Below are positions 8,254 to 16,672 of a stretch of DNA of 55,669 nt, one piece after another (position 1 is the stretch's first letter; each line of letters begins with the position of its first letter). This stretch comes from JAAZNV01 sp035358315 (lineage in GTDB: Bacteria > Patescibacteriota > WWE3 > UBA101185 > UBA10185), in contig DAOPPB010000002.1 in NCBI GenBank assembly GCA_035358315.1, positions 1 to 55,669 on the forward strand, given 5' to 3'. Under the pieces are notes generated by a model. It did not search any database. It saw only the letters and a list, made by a program, of their open reading frames with translations, and was not told the DNA's origin. The translations under genes and the position numbers were made by a program.

Positions 8254-9723
8254 TTAAGATTTTTTCCCTACAAGAGACGCTAATTTTTTACGCACCGATA
8301 CAATATCGTTCTTACCAATAAAATCGGCTTTAAACAACGCCCAAACCAAAAAGCCGAAAAGCAGTACAAAAGAAACCAATTTGACCGAAATGGGACTAAG
8401 ACCACACAACAAAGATATAGCTAAAGATAGAAGAGAAATCGCAACATGACTTAAACTAAAAACAGAAAAATTCATCCTTTTTTTAATCCAATAAACCATG
8501 AAAAATAAACAAACGGAACTTCCTATGGTCATTGCCCAAGAAGCGGCTGACAAAGTACCGGTAAAATTTTTTAACGCAAAAAACGAAACTATAGTTCCAA
8601 CGATCAAAAGAACATAACTTCCCACCATGCTTTTAGCCATTTTTGCGGGTATCAAAACGCTTGAGTTCACAATATTTACAAAGGAATATATAACAAAAGC
8701 AAAAACCATCGGAGCAATCAAAGGTATTGATCCGTCATATTTTCCGCTCCCGACAAGAACTCTTATTATCTCCGGAGCAAAACAAGAGGCAACCGCCCCT
8801 GCTAAAACTATCACAGAAAAAAGCTTGTTAAAATTTTTCAAAAAAGATTCTTTAAACTCTTCAAAATTATTCACGTATCTTTCGGAGAAAACAGGAATGT
8901 TGACGGTAGTGACGGAGTCGGAAATTGTCATAAGCTTCTTGGCATATAGAAGAGCAAAAGAATAAATCGCAACCACTTCCGCAGAATTAAAAAGACCTAA
9001 AGCGTTGGCTCCGAGTTTTTCCCAATTGGTGTACAGAATTTTCACGATATATATAGCTATGCTGATTGAAAATATTTCTTTGAAAATTCTTGAAAATTCT
9101 TCTTTTGTCGGAAAACGAATTTTATCCCTTAACGGCTTAAAGGCAATAACACTTAGGGAAATTGATGAAATTACATTAAAAAGCAGAAAAGCGTAAAAGT
9201 ATCCCGAAACTTTATAGAAATATACCAGGGGAATAAACAGCAAAATATTTACAAACGCTATTACTATCTGATAAATAAAAAGCTGTCTGAATCTTTGAGT
9301 TCCGGATATTACCGAATTTAATATTCCCTGAACTCCCTGAAACAACATGGTTATACCGTAGATTTTTAACGGGAACATAAGTTCGGGATTATGATACAAA
9401 TTTTCGGCTATTCTCCCTGCACCGAAGAATAGACCTAAAGATATAGGAATTGTAACGCAATACCTTGCAACCGAAGCCGTAAAAAAAATTTTGAAAATAT
9501 CATCTTCGCTTTTGGCCGAGGATATTTCTCTGGTGCTTGCCGACACTAAACCTAAGTGCTGATAAATCCCCAAAGCTCCGCCTATTGAAACGGCCAATTG
9601 TACCAGGCCCCACTCTCCGACACTCAGAATTCTTATAACAACAAAAGTTTCAACCATGCCCAAAAGCATAGCCAAGCCCTGGGCAAGCAAACTAACTATC
9701 TGCCATTTTCCTAAATCTTTCAT
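8254..9723 (-). CDS. Second Wzx/MATE-type oligosaccharide flippase
   Basis: 489 residues with around 12-14 hydrophobic segments. The N-terminus, with GMVETFVVIRILSVGEWGLV, is the characteristic first helix plus loop of Wzx/RfbX-type exporters (Polysacc_synt family). It shares family but not close sequence with the flippase at 905-2194, so the locus may export two different lipid-linked products. It ends 1 base before the LPG-synthase-type gene and starts 5 bases after the DUF2079 gene stop, all consistent with one transcript. Confidence 0.85.
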   Translation of the reverse strand: MKDLGKWQIVSLLAQGLAMLLGMVETFVVIRILSVGEWGLVQLAVSIGGALGIYQHLGLVSASTREISSAKSEDDIFKIFFTASVARYCVTIPISLGLFFGAGRIAENLYHNPELMFPLKIYGITMLFQGVQGILNSVISGTQRFRQLFIYQIVIAFVNILLFIPLVYFYKVSGYFYAFLLFNVISSISLSVIAFKPLRDKIRFPTKEEFSRIFKEIFSISIAIYIVKILYTNWEKLGANALGLFNSAEVVAIYSFALLYAKKLMTISDSVTTVNIPVFSERYVNNFEEFKESFLKNFNKLFSVIVLAGAVASCFAPEIIRVLVGSGKYDGSIPLIAPMVFAFVIYSFVNIVNSSVLIPAKMAKSMVGSYVLLIVGTIVSFFALKNFTGTLSAASWAMTIGSSVCLFFMVYWIKKRMNFSVFSLSHVAISLLSLAISLLCGLSPISVKLVSFVLLFGFLVWALFKADFIGKNDIVSVRKKLASLVGKKS

Positions 9724-9728
9724 TTTTT

Positions 9729-11864
9729 TTATTCGACTAAAATATCACCCAAATATACGCTTCTCATCTTTATTTTGTTTGAAACACTTAGAAACAGGCC
9801 ATAATCTCCGGGATCTACGTAGGAAGGAATAGCAAAACTCAAATCCTCCACATAGTACATTCCCTCCGTCCAATCGGCAGGTCTTAAAAACGCAAATGAA
9901 GGCAGATTGGCTACCTGGAATACTTTTCCGGTTTCTTTATTCATCAGAGTAATGTAGAAAAGAAAATTATCCATCCCCTCCTCACTGATTTTTTTATAAA
10001 CAATCTCACCATTACTTAGAGTCTCTCTTTTAACCCCATCCGGCATTTCAAAATCTACAACACTTATCAATTCCATCACATCAAATTTGTATTTCTCCGG
10101 GTACTCAAACCTCTCCTGAATAGGAATAAGACTTGTCTTTTCCCTCGGCTCCCCTTTTTTGAAGAGATATAAATTCCCACAGGCCATTACCAGATCATAC
10201 TTTTCGCTTGATACCATTTTTTCAGTTAAATCTTTAACTATGCTAGTACTCAGACCCAATATGGCCGAAAGCTTCCTTGACTGGACATCAACAATCACAT
10301 AATCTGCTTCATTCCAAAGCGCTGGAAATATAGCGTAAGTTTCTCTCATACTCATGTGATCCCCAAGATTATCAGGACCTGATACCGCGGCATCGTCCGG
10401 AATCTTTGATATAACCGCATTTGCGCATTTAACATCTTTGATGTCCAAATCGGGCAGTTTCACAACGTCACCTATTTTCAGATCGGAAATTTCTTTACCG
10501 CCAAAATCGTAATCGGCAGAAACTCTTCTTTTCACCGCCTGAGTAAACCACAAATAAAGAGGGTTATTGTATTTTACAGTTGTAAAGTAGCATGAAAAAA
10601 ATACCAACAAGGATAACGCGGTTATCATCTGCTTTTTATATTTCCCTATTTTCGGAAAAATATCCGTGGCTATTCCCGTTAATAAAGTTATAGAGTAAAT
10701 AGTTGAAACAAAAAGCACGGGTATAATCATTGATATTCTATGATTTTCAATCTCTTCAACCCCAAGGCCTTCTTCAGTCACAAGGTAATTTATCAAAAAG
10801 TCCGGAGCCGATATTAAAAGCATTGCCGGATTTGCGATGGGAAGATAAGAAAAGGGCTTGAAAGTTCTGTCCAAACTATCCAACCTATCACCACTGAAAA
10901 AAGTTCTTATCAGACGCTGGTTTTTAAGAATCATATTTTTTATGACCTCAAAATAAGAGCTACCAAAATCCTCGTATCTTGAAAGAAAATAATTTTCTCT
11001 TGTAACATCATTTGCCGCATTGGGTTCTTCACCGATTGAGGCCACAAACCTATTGTAACTTTCCACCCTATAATGGGTATTTTTCGGAATTATGATAAAA
11101 AACGCTGTCACAAACCAGACTAATCCTACAAACATCATACTTACCCCAATTTTAGCCGTTTTTATTTTAAAGAAATTTTTGAACCATTCCCCGCTAAATT
11201 TAAAAATTCCCGCTCCCTTGGTTCTAAAAAACAAAATAAAAAGACCCCATATAAAAATGTATAGAGGAATCTGCTCTTTTCCTGCCATCGTAAGCACAAG
11301 TAAAACCCAAAAAGCCGCCATTTTGCCTTTTGTAAAGGAATTTTCTTTATACATTTTTTCAAAAAGATAAAAAGCACCTAAGAAAAATGGAATTGCGGCT
11401 GTAACAGCATGAAATCCCATCGTCCCATTTATAAACCCAAGAGACGGGTGAAAAATATAGGCTAAACTAAACAAAAAAGCGGAAAACTTGGATTTAAGCT
11501 CCAAATCAGCAATTGCATAAATCAAAAAAGACGAAAATACAACAATAAAAAGCTGGGCTATTGCCAGAGTAAGAGGGTGGGGAAAAATCGCAAACACCGG
11601 AACAAACAAAGCCAGCAAAGGATCTACATGACTCATTGCCCACCTGGGAACATTTGACCCGAAATAATCTGTAAGATACATAAATTTCCCATGCAGAGTG
11701 TACCAGGCCATCTGAGTCATATTTCCAAGGTCAAACTTTCCGAAATCGAAATTGTTATACCTAAATATGTTTAGTTTTAGTGCTACAAAGAAATTTGCAC
11801 ATGAAAGACCGAATATTATGAAAAGATAAATATTTTCCTTAATTATTTTTATGATTTTTTTCAT
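9729..11864 (-). CDS. DUF2079 multispanning membrane protein
   Basis: 711 residues. After the first helix the segment FDFGKFDLGNMTQMAWYTLH, then SHVDPLLALFVPVFAIFPHP, matches the DUF2079 signature (an Asp-Leu-Gly loop followed by a conserved His and Pro-rich helix start). About ten membrane segments fill the first 430 residues and a soluble domain of roughly 270 residues, presumably extracytoplasmic, ends the protein. DUF2079 proteins have GT-C-like topology and occur in glycan loci, but no reaction is established. Here it is flanked by a flippase and a GT2 gene, so a glycosyltransferase-like role is a reasonable inference and no more. Confidence 0.8.
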   Translation of the reverse strand: MKKIIKIIKENIYLFIIFGLSCANFFVALKLNIFRYNNFDFGKFDLGNMTQMAWYTLHGKFMYLTDYFGSNVPRWAMSHVDPLLALFVPVFAIFPHPLTLAIAQLFIVVFSSFLIYAIADLELKSKFSAFLFSLAYIFHPSLGFINGTMGFHAVTAAIPFFLGAFYLFEKMYKENSFTKGKMAAFWVLLVLTMAGKEQIPLYIFIWGLFILFFRTKGAGIFKFSGEWFKNFFKIKTAKIGVSMMFVGLVWFVTAFFIIIPKNTHYRVESYNRFVASIGEEPNAANDVTRENYFLSRYEDFGSSYFEVIKNMILKNQRLIRTFFSGDRLDSLDRTFKPFSYLPIANPAMLLISAPDFLINYLVTEEGLGVEEIENHRISMIIPVLFVSTIYSITLLTGIATDIFPKIGKYKKQMITALSLLVFFSCYFTTVKYNNPLYLWFTQAVKRRVSADYDFGGKEISDLKIGDVVKLPDLDIKDVKCANAVISKIPDDAAVSGPDNLGDHMSMRETYAIFPALWNEADYVIVDVQSRKLSAILGLSTSIVKDLTEKMVSSEKYDLVMACGNLYLFKKGEPREKTSLIPIQERFEYPEKYKFDVMELISVVDFEMPDGVKRETLSNGEIVYKKISEEGMDNFLFYITLMNKETGKVFQVANLPSFAFLRPADWTEGMYYVEDLSFAIPSYVDPGDYGLFLSVSNKIKMRSVYLGDILVE

Positions 11865-11881
11865 TTACGCGCCGCTTTCTA

Positions 11882-12568
11882 TTAATCGAAGAATCTGAAC
11901 TTTATAAGAGCATGAACAGCATTAAAACCATCTTTCCATGTTATTTTTTTACCTTCGCTGAAAGCCCTGCCTTTGTAGGAAATAGGAACTTCCCTAATTT
12001 TCAGACCCGCTTTTAGTATCTTCGCGGTAATTTCGGGCTCAAAATCAAATCGCTCGGATTTAATATCAATACTTCTGACAAAATCTCCGGGCATTAATTT
12101 ATAGCAGGTTTCCATATCTGTAAGAGTTACACCAAAAAGCACGTTGGTAACTAAAGTTAAAAGTTTATTCCCAAAATAATGCAGTGTTGTCATTTTTTCA
12201 TACTTTCCGGAAAATCTTGAACCATATATAACATCGGCGTCTCCTTCCTTTAATGCGTCCAGAAGCTTTTTGTAATCCTGAGGGTCATATTCAAGATCAG
12301 CGTCCTGAATTATAACGTAATCTCCTGTCGTCTGCTTAAAACCGACCTTAAGCGTGTGACCTTTTCCCCTGTTCTCCCCTTTTATAACAACCTTAATATC
12401 GGGGTATTTTTCTCCTATTTTCCTTATAATATCAACGGAACCGTCGGTAGAACCATCGTCAACAATAATTATTTCTTTTTCTATACCGTCAACTGCCCTG
12501 ACCAAGTCAACAATCTTTTCTATAGTGTTTTTTTCGTTATAAACCGGTATAACAACAGATAATTTCAT
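11882..12568 (-). CDS. Family 2 glycosyltransferase (DPM1-like polyprenyl-phosphate sugar synthase)
   Basis: About 228 residues: KLSVVIPVYNEKNTIEKIV at the N-terminus, IIVDDGSTDGS, the GENRGKGHTLKVG segment and DADLEYDP, the Asp-x-Asp metal and nucleotide-sugar site. This is the classical dolichol-phosphate-mannose/glucose synthase-like pattern without a C-terminal membrane domain. The frame is open to 12604, but the ATG at 12566-12568 fits the family start and follows GAAAGGT (9-base spacing), 7 bases after the upstream stop. Likely makes polyprenyl-phosphate hexose used by the GT-C enzymes next to it. Confidence 0.88.
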   Translation of the reverse strand: MKLSVVIPVYNEKNTIEKIVDLVRAVDGIEKEIIIVDDGSTDGSVDIIRKIGEKYPDIKVVIKGENRGKGHTLKVGFKQTTGDYVIIQDADLEYDPQDYKKLLDALKEGDADVIYGSRFSGKYEKMTTLHYFGNKLLTLVTNVLFGVTLTDMETCYKLMPGDFVRSIDIKSERFDFEPEITAKILKAGLKIREVPISYKGRAFSEGKKITWKDGFNAVHALIKFRFFD

Positions 12569-12575
12569 ATTCACA

Positions 12576-14273
12576 CTACCTTTCAAATTCAAGTATATCG
12601 GCAAAAAATTCCTTGCTCCCGATATTATACCTAAAACTTTGAATTAATTTCAGATATCCAAAATTTTCTATATCAAGATTAAAATTAGAGTTATCTTCAT
12701 TAGTAATAAGGACATAGGAAACGTTATTTTTTAACAAAGATTTATAATCCAATTCTTTTTTATCCGAAAAATCCCGTTTTTCTCCTATTAGGTTTTCCTT
12801 GGGATAAGAATAATTTATATACCAATCCGCCACGCTGGTCGTATCATTAAAAATTATTTTTCCATCTAAATTATCCCTTGCGTATATTCCGGCCGATTTA
12901 ATAGCTGTATAGATATTTTTATGGTTAAAAATCACCGATGACGACCAGAATGTGGTGGATAATAAAATAAGGCAAAAAAATACCTTTGAATCTCTAAAAT
13001 AAATGGAGAGAAGCATCAGTACTTGAATCAAAACTATCACTGCAAAGGCCGTTTTCACAGGAACCAAGAACTGCAGTTTCAAAAAATACTGGCTGACAAC
13101 ATAAAAAAGCAATAAAAACGCCGGAAATATCGTATCGGCTGAAATACCGGCAAAAGTTTTTCCTTTGCTTTTTTCGAATGTTTCAGCAAAATCCCGAAAA
13201 CTTATAGTAAAAATCAGCACGAAAAATGGGATAAGAGGAACAAATAATCTGGGTACCGCCGCCGGCCAAACTAGTATCAACAAGAGGTCCAAAATAATAA
13301 ATGTCGTTATACCTAAGTTTTTATGTAGAAATAAAATGACATTCCGCGGCTTTTTAAAAATAAAATAAAACGCAGAGGTAAAACCGAATAAGTACAAAAT
13401 AGAAACAATATAAGTCCAGACCATTTTAAAATCATAAATTCTGCGGGATGGTTCCTCAAAATAAGAAGACTCAAAGGGATTGCGGTTCAGAATCCAAGGA
13501 GATATCACAATCAACGTCGTTAATCCAAAAATCAGAAGTCTCTCCCAATTTTTTAAAATCTGCGTGAAAAAACTTTTCAACTTAAATGTAAATCCCGAAC
13601 CTTCCGCAGATGTTTTACCGCCGTTGTTTTCATTCTCATGAAATTTCTTGTCGGAAAGTGCTAAACCGGCCAGAACCGCTATTGCAAGCAAGTATCCTTC
13701 AAATCTCGTAAGTATCGCCAAACCACACACAACTCCCAAAATAATAAGATTTCCAAAACCGACTCTTTTGCGGCCTTTTTCATTTTCCCGATGTTTTAGT
13801 CTCTCCACATACCTTGACAACAAATAAAAAGCAAGAAGAACGAAAAAGGAGAACGGGACATCAGCCATAACCCTAATAGACCAATAAAGATAGACAGGAT
13901 TTAAAATAAACAAAATCAATGAAATTAATCTGTATTTTTCATCCTTAATGTAAATTTCAGTTAATTTATCAAAAACAACAAAAGCCAAAAGGGAAAATAC
14001 GAAAACTACTACTCTACCCCACAGGACCGGATCAACATCGGAAGGTCTTACAGCGGTGAAAACTGAGAAAAGTGGCGGCCTCTTTTCATCCGAAGGATAA
14101 ATTCCCTTGCGGATATACTCGGAAGCTCTCAGAATTCTATAAGAATCACCCCACTCGGCTACATTTACATTAAAAAGAGCAATATGCAATACAAAAAAAA
14201 GAATGTATGCGTAAATTCGGGAGGAAATCTTTTTAGATTTTTTAAACAAGATAATTTTTCCTGGCAAACTCAT
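12576..14273 (-). CDS. GT-C fold membrane glycosyltransferase (ArnT/PMT_2-like)
   Basis: 565 residues. One helix, then AEWGDSYRILRASEYI with the acidic first-loop residue, then a run of about ten helices and a soluble C-terminal region. The pattern is that of bacterial ArnT/PMT_2 relatives. It is not close to the YHPGVTLMW pair or to the HPDEP enzyme in this locus, giving at least three GT-C subgroups side by side. The ATG at 14271-14273 has GAAAG upstream and overlaps the preceding GT4 gene by 32 bases. Donor is probably a polyprenyl-phosphate sugar; acceptor unknown. Confidence 0.75.
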   Translation of the reverse strand: MSLPGKIILFKKSKKISSRIYAYILFFVLHIALFNVNVAEWGDSYRILRASEYIRKGIYPSDEKRPPLFSVFTAVRPSDVDPVLWGRVVVFVFSLLAFVVFDKLTEIYIKDEKYRLISLILFILNPVYLYWSIRVMADVPFSFFVLLAFYLLSRYVERLKHRENEKGRKRVGFGNLIILGVVCGLAILTRFEGYLLAIAVLAGLALSDKKFHENENNGGKTSAEGSGFTFKLKSFFTQILKNWERLLIFGLTTLIVISPWILNRNPFESSYFEEPSRRIYDFKMVWTYIVSILYLFGFTSAFYFIFKKPRNVILFLHKNLGITTFIILDLLLILVWPAAVPRLFVPLIPFFVLIFTISFRDFAETFEKSKGKTFAGISADTIFPAFLLLFYVVSQYFLKLQFLVPVKTAFAVIVLIQVLMLLSIYFRDSKVFFCLILLSTTFWSSSVIFNHKNIYTAIKSAGIYARDNLDGKIIFNDTTSVADWYINYSYPKENLIGEKRDFSDKKELDYKSLLKNNVSYVLITNEDNSNFNLDIENFGYLKLIQSFRYNIGSKEFFADILEFER

Positions 14274-15441
14274 ATACTTTCTGTATCTCTTTTACTCTTG
14301 CATCCCAGGAATATAAAAGCGCCACTTTTTTGGTGTCAACGGAAGTGTAATTTCCTTCTATAAGTCCGTAAATAGATTTTGCAATATATTCGGGGTCAAG
14401 ATTTTTAAGATAATACAAACCCTGGATATTTTCCGACAGCCTGAAACCCGAAACTAGGCACGGAACTCCGCAGGAAAGTCCCTGCATCACAACTTTCGGC
14501 AAACCCTCCCAGGAAGAAGGCAAAACAAAAATATTTGAAATCTGATAAGCGATGGGGGTTTGCGGATATGGAGTATAACCCACTTTTACAACCCTATTAG
14601 CAAGTCCGTTTACAGATATCGCTTCGTTGATTTTACCCATGTAGGAAGCATCCCCCGAACCCACCAGCAAAAGTTTGTAGTGACGGGGCAAAAATTTCAA
14701 CGCCTCTACAAGAAGATGAACATTCTTTCTTTCCGACATTACTCCGTGATTAAGAATTATCTTGTCGTCCATGTCAAAACCTAAATCAGCTCTTGATTTC
14801 TCCACCTCCTCATAACCGACGGGCTTAAACAAAGCAGGATTAACTCCCGACTCCACAAAAAAACATCTTCGCTTATCGGCTCCATAGTATTCGATGGCTT
14901 TTTTCATATTTCCTTCGCTTACAAAAATACACGCCGCTGCAGCTTTTACCGCATGTTCATCCGAAAAAACAGTAAGGGGCCAAACTAAATAGCGCGATAT
15001 CGGAGCAATCGGCTTATTCTGCTTCTCCATCTGAACCCATCTATCTTTTGCAACATTATGAAAATGCACAACTAGAGGAACTTCCAACTCTTTTGACCAT
15101 GGAAAGAATTTCTGCAAAAAGCATCTGTACCAGTAAATCCAAATTGCAAAATGACCGTGAGTGTGAATAACATCGGGTGTATTTTTTCTCCTCCATCTAA
15201 GATACTTAAAAAACAAAGAGATTGAGCTGGTGAAAAATATTGTTCCCGGAAGAGGCTCTCTCATTATCGGATGAACTTTTACATTTCCGGGTTTCTCTAT
15301 ATTTCCCGAACGGGGCCACCTCCCGCAAAACACATCAACATCGTGGCCGGCTCTGTCCTGGCTTGCGGTAATTTCATAAGGATGGGGCGCCAAACCTTGC
15401 CAGGGAGGTGGCCAATCATAAACTATTCTTAATATTTTCAT
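14242..15441 (-). CDS. Family 4 glycosyltransferase (GT-B), variant E-x7-E motif
   Basis: 399 residues with a two-domain GT-B layout: N-terminal MKILRIVYDWPPPWQG and HTHGHFAIW, then a C-terminal half with LNHGVMSERKNVHLLVEAL and LLVGSGD, the usual GT4 nucleotide-sugar domain. Family members normally have an E-x7-E pair; here the motif reads EGLPKVVMQ, with Gln (CAG codon) in the second position. The helix and loop around it are intact (CGVPCLVSG), so the protein may be active with altered chemistry or a new substrate. It overlaps its neighbour at 15438 by 4 bases. It probably adds a sugar to the cytoplasmic lipid-linked intermediate. Confidence 0.85.
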   Translation of the reverse strand: MKILRIVYDWPPPWQGLAPHPYEITASQDRAGHDVDVFCGRWPRSGNIEKPGNVKVHPIMREPLPGTIFFTSSISLFFKYLRWRRKNTPDVIHTHGHFAIWIYWYRCFLQKFFPWSKELEVPLVVHFHNVAKDRWVQMEKQNKPIAPISRYLVWPLTVFSDEHAVKAAAACIFVSEGNMKKAIEYYGADKRRCFFVESGVNPALFKPVGYEEVEKSRADLGFDMDDKIILNHGVMSERKNVHLLVEALKFLPRHYKLLLVGSGDASYMGKINEAISVNGLANRVVKVGYTPYPQTPIAYQISNIFVLPSSWEGLPKVVMQGLSCGVPCLVSGFRLSENIQGLYYLKNLDPEYIAKSIYGLIEGNYTSVDTKKVALLYSWDARVKEIQKVYEFARKNYLV

Positions 15442-16622
15442 TTTGTGACCTCCAAGAAAACTTCCTCATACTTATCTACCATTCTATCAATCGTAAACTC
15501 CCTTTGGGCTTTTTCCTCAGCGTTTTTTCCAAGTTCCAACCTTAACTTATCATCGTCAATTAATTCTATCAGTTTTTCCTTAAAATATTTATTATCACCG
15601 GCTTTTACAAGATATCCGGTTTTTCCATCAGCAACGGCATCAGAAACTCCTCCCAGATCAAAGGCCACAACCGGAATTCCGGCAAACATGGATTCAACAA
15701 GGACCATAGGAAAACCCTCAACTCTTTGCGTAGGAAAAACAAATATGTCAGGATTTATCTTTTTTATGAACTCGTTATGGGGCATTTTTCCGTGAAAAAC
15801 TACTTTCTCTTGAATTTTATCCTTTCCAACTTTTTTCATGGCTTTCTCCAAACACGGGCCTTCTCCGACAACATGAAGAATAATATTTCTGTTTATATCT
15901 CTAACCATATCCAACAAGGTTAGAATTCCTTTTGAAACCTCTATCCTTCCGATAAAGTATAAGTCAACCACTCCCCCGACATTTCTGTTCTTTTTTTCAT
16001 TTTTGTATAGATTTCCGTTAACTCCGTTGTGAATAACCGAAACTTTATTTTCGTCAACAAAAGTTTCGGAAATTAATGCTTTTTTAACATATTCCGAAAC
16101 TGCTATTACTTTATCTGAATGAAGAATATATCTTCTTTGTCTTCCAAAATATTGCCTGAAAAAATATTGCGTATTCCTTAGCGCCCAATAAAAATCTTTT
16201 ACATTTTTAATATTTTTCAAAAAAGTGGAATATTCCGAAGCCGCAGTCCCATGAGCAATAGAAACGGTTTTTACATTTAATTCGTGCTTTTTTTCTATGA
16301 TTTTTTCGGCGGCGGCGCTTTGGCTTAATACAATGTCAAAATTCTCTCTTCTCTGCCATTCGGAAAAAACCTCCAAAGATTTTTTTCCCCAGCTGTTTTT
16401 TCTGAATTTTGAAAAAAGATAGTTTCTATAGTCGGCGTCGATGAAAACATATTTAACTCCGTTCTTTTCTGCAAATTCTTCCTGCAATTCCTTTTTTGGA
16501 GAAAATACCGTTATGTTATAACCTCTTTTTGCCAACTCTTCACAAAGTACCAGATTCTGTGTTTCAAGACCCCCGTGATTTTTATGCAATGTTGTAGATT
16601 TTGTAAATACAGCAATTTTCAT
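15438..16622 (-). CDS. Family 4 glycosyltransferase (GT-B)
   Basis: 394 residues of GT-B type. The N-terminal domain begins MKIAVFTKSTTLHKNHGGLE, the Gly-Gly loop of GT4 acceptor domains. The C-terminal domain has YFIGRIEVSKGI, HVVGEGP and the full E-x7-E motif EGFPMVLVE followed by AGIPVVAFDLGG, which holds the donor nucleotide-sugar. A soluble, retaining, cytoplasmic-face enzyme is expected. It lies between two other GT4 genes, so the three probably act in sequence on one lipid-linked glycan. Sugar specificity cannot be read from sequence. Confidence 0.88.
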   Translation of the reverse strand: MKIAVFTKSTTLHKNHGGLETQNLVLCEELAKRGYNITVFSPKKELQEEFAEKNGVKYVFIDADYRNYLFSKFRKNSWGKKSLEVFSEWQRRENFDIVLSQSAAAEKIIEKKHELNVKTVSIAHGTAASEYSTFLKNIKNVKDFYWALRNTQYFFRQYFGRQRRYILHSDKVIAVSEYVKKALISETFVDENKVSVIHNGVNGNLYKNEKKNRNVGGVVDLYFIGRIEVSKGILTLLDMVRDINRNIILHVVGEGPCLEKAMKKVGKDKIQEKVVFHGKMPHNEFIKKINPDIFVFPTQRVEGFPMVLVESMFAGIPVVAFDLGGVSDAVADGKTGYLVKAGDNKYFKEKLIELIDDDKLRLELGKNAEEKAQREFTIDRMVDKYEEVFLEVTK

Positions 16623-16641
16623 TTTTCCGACTCCGGGCTTC

Positions 16642-16672
16642 CCGGGCTCAGCCCTCGACGGGCTGAGCCCGG
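16642..16672. repeat. GC-rich palindromic repeat, copy 4 (gene junction)
   Basis: CCGGGCTCAGCCC (16642-16654), loop TCGAC, complement arm 16660-16672: a 13-bp stem that differs from copy 3 by two extra bases at the centre. The stop codon of the upstream GT4 gene (TGA, complement of 16648-16650) comes from the repeat itself, and the repeat encodes that protein's last residues (LRAQPVEG). Confidence 0.9.
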
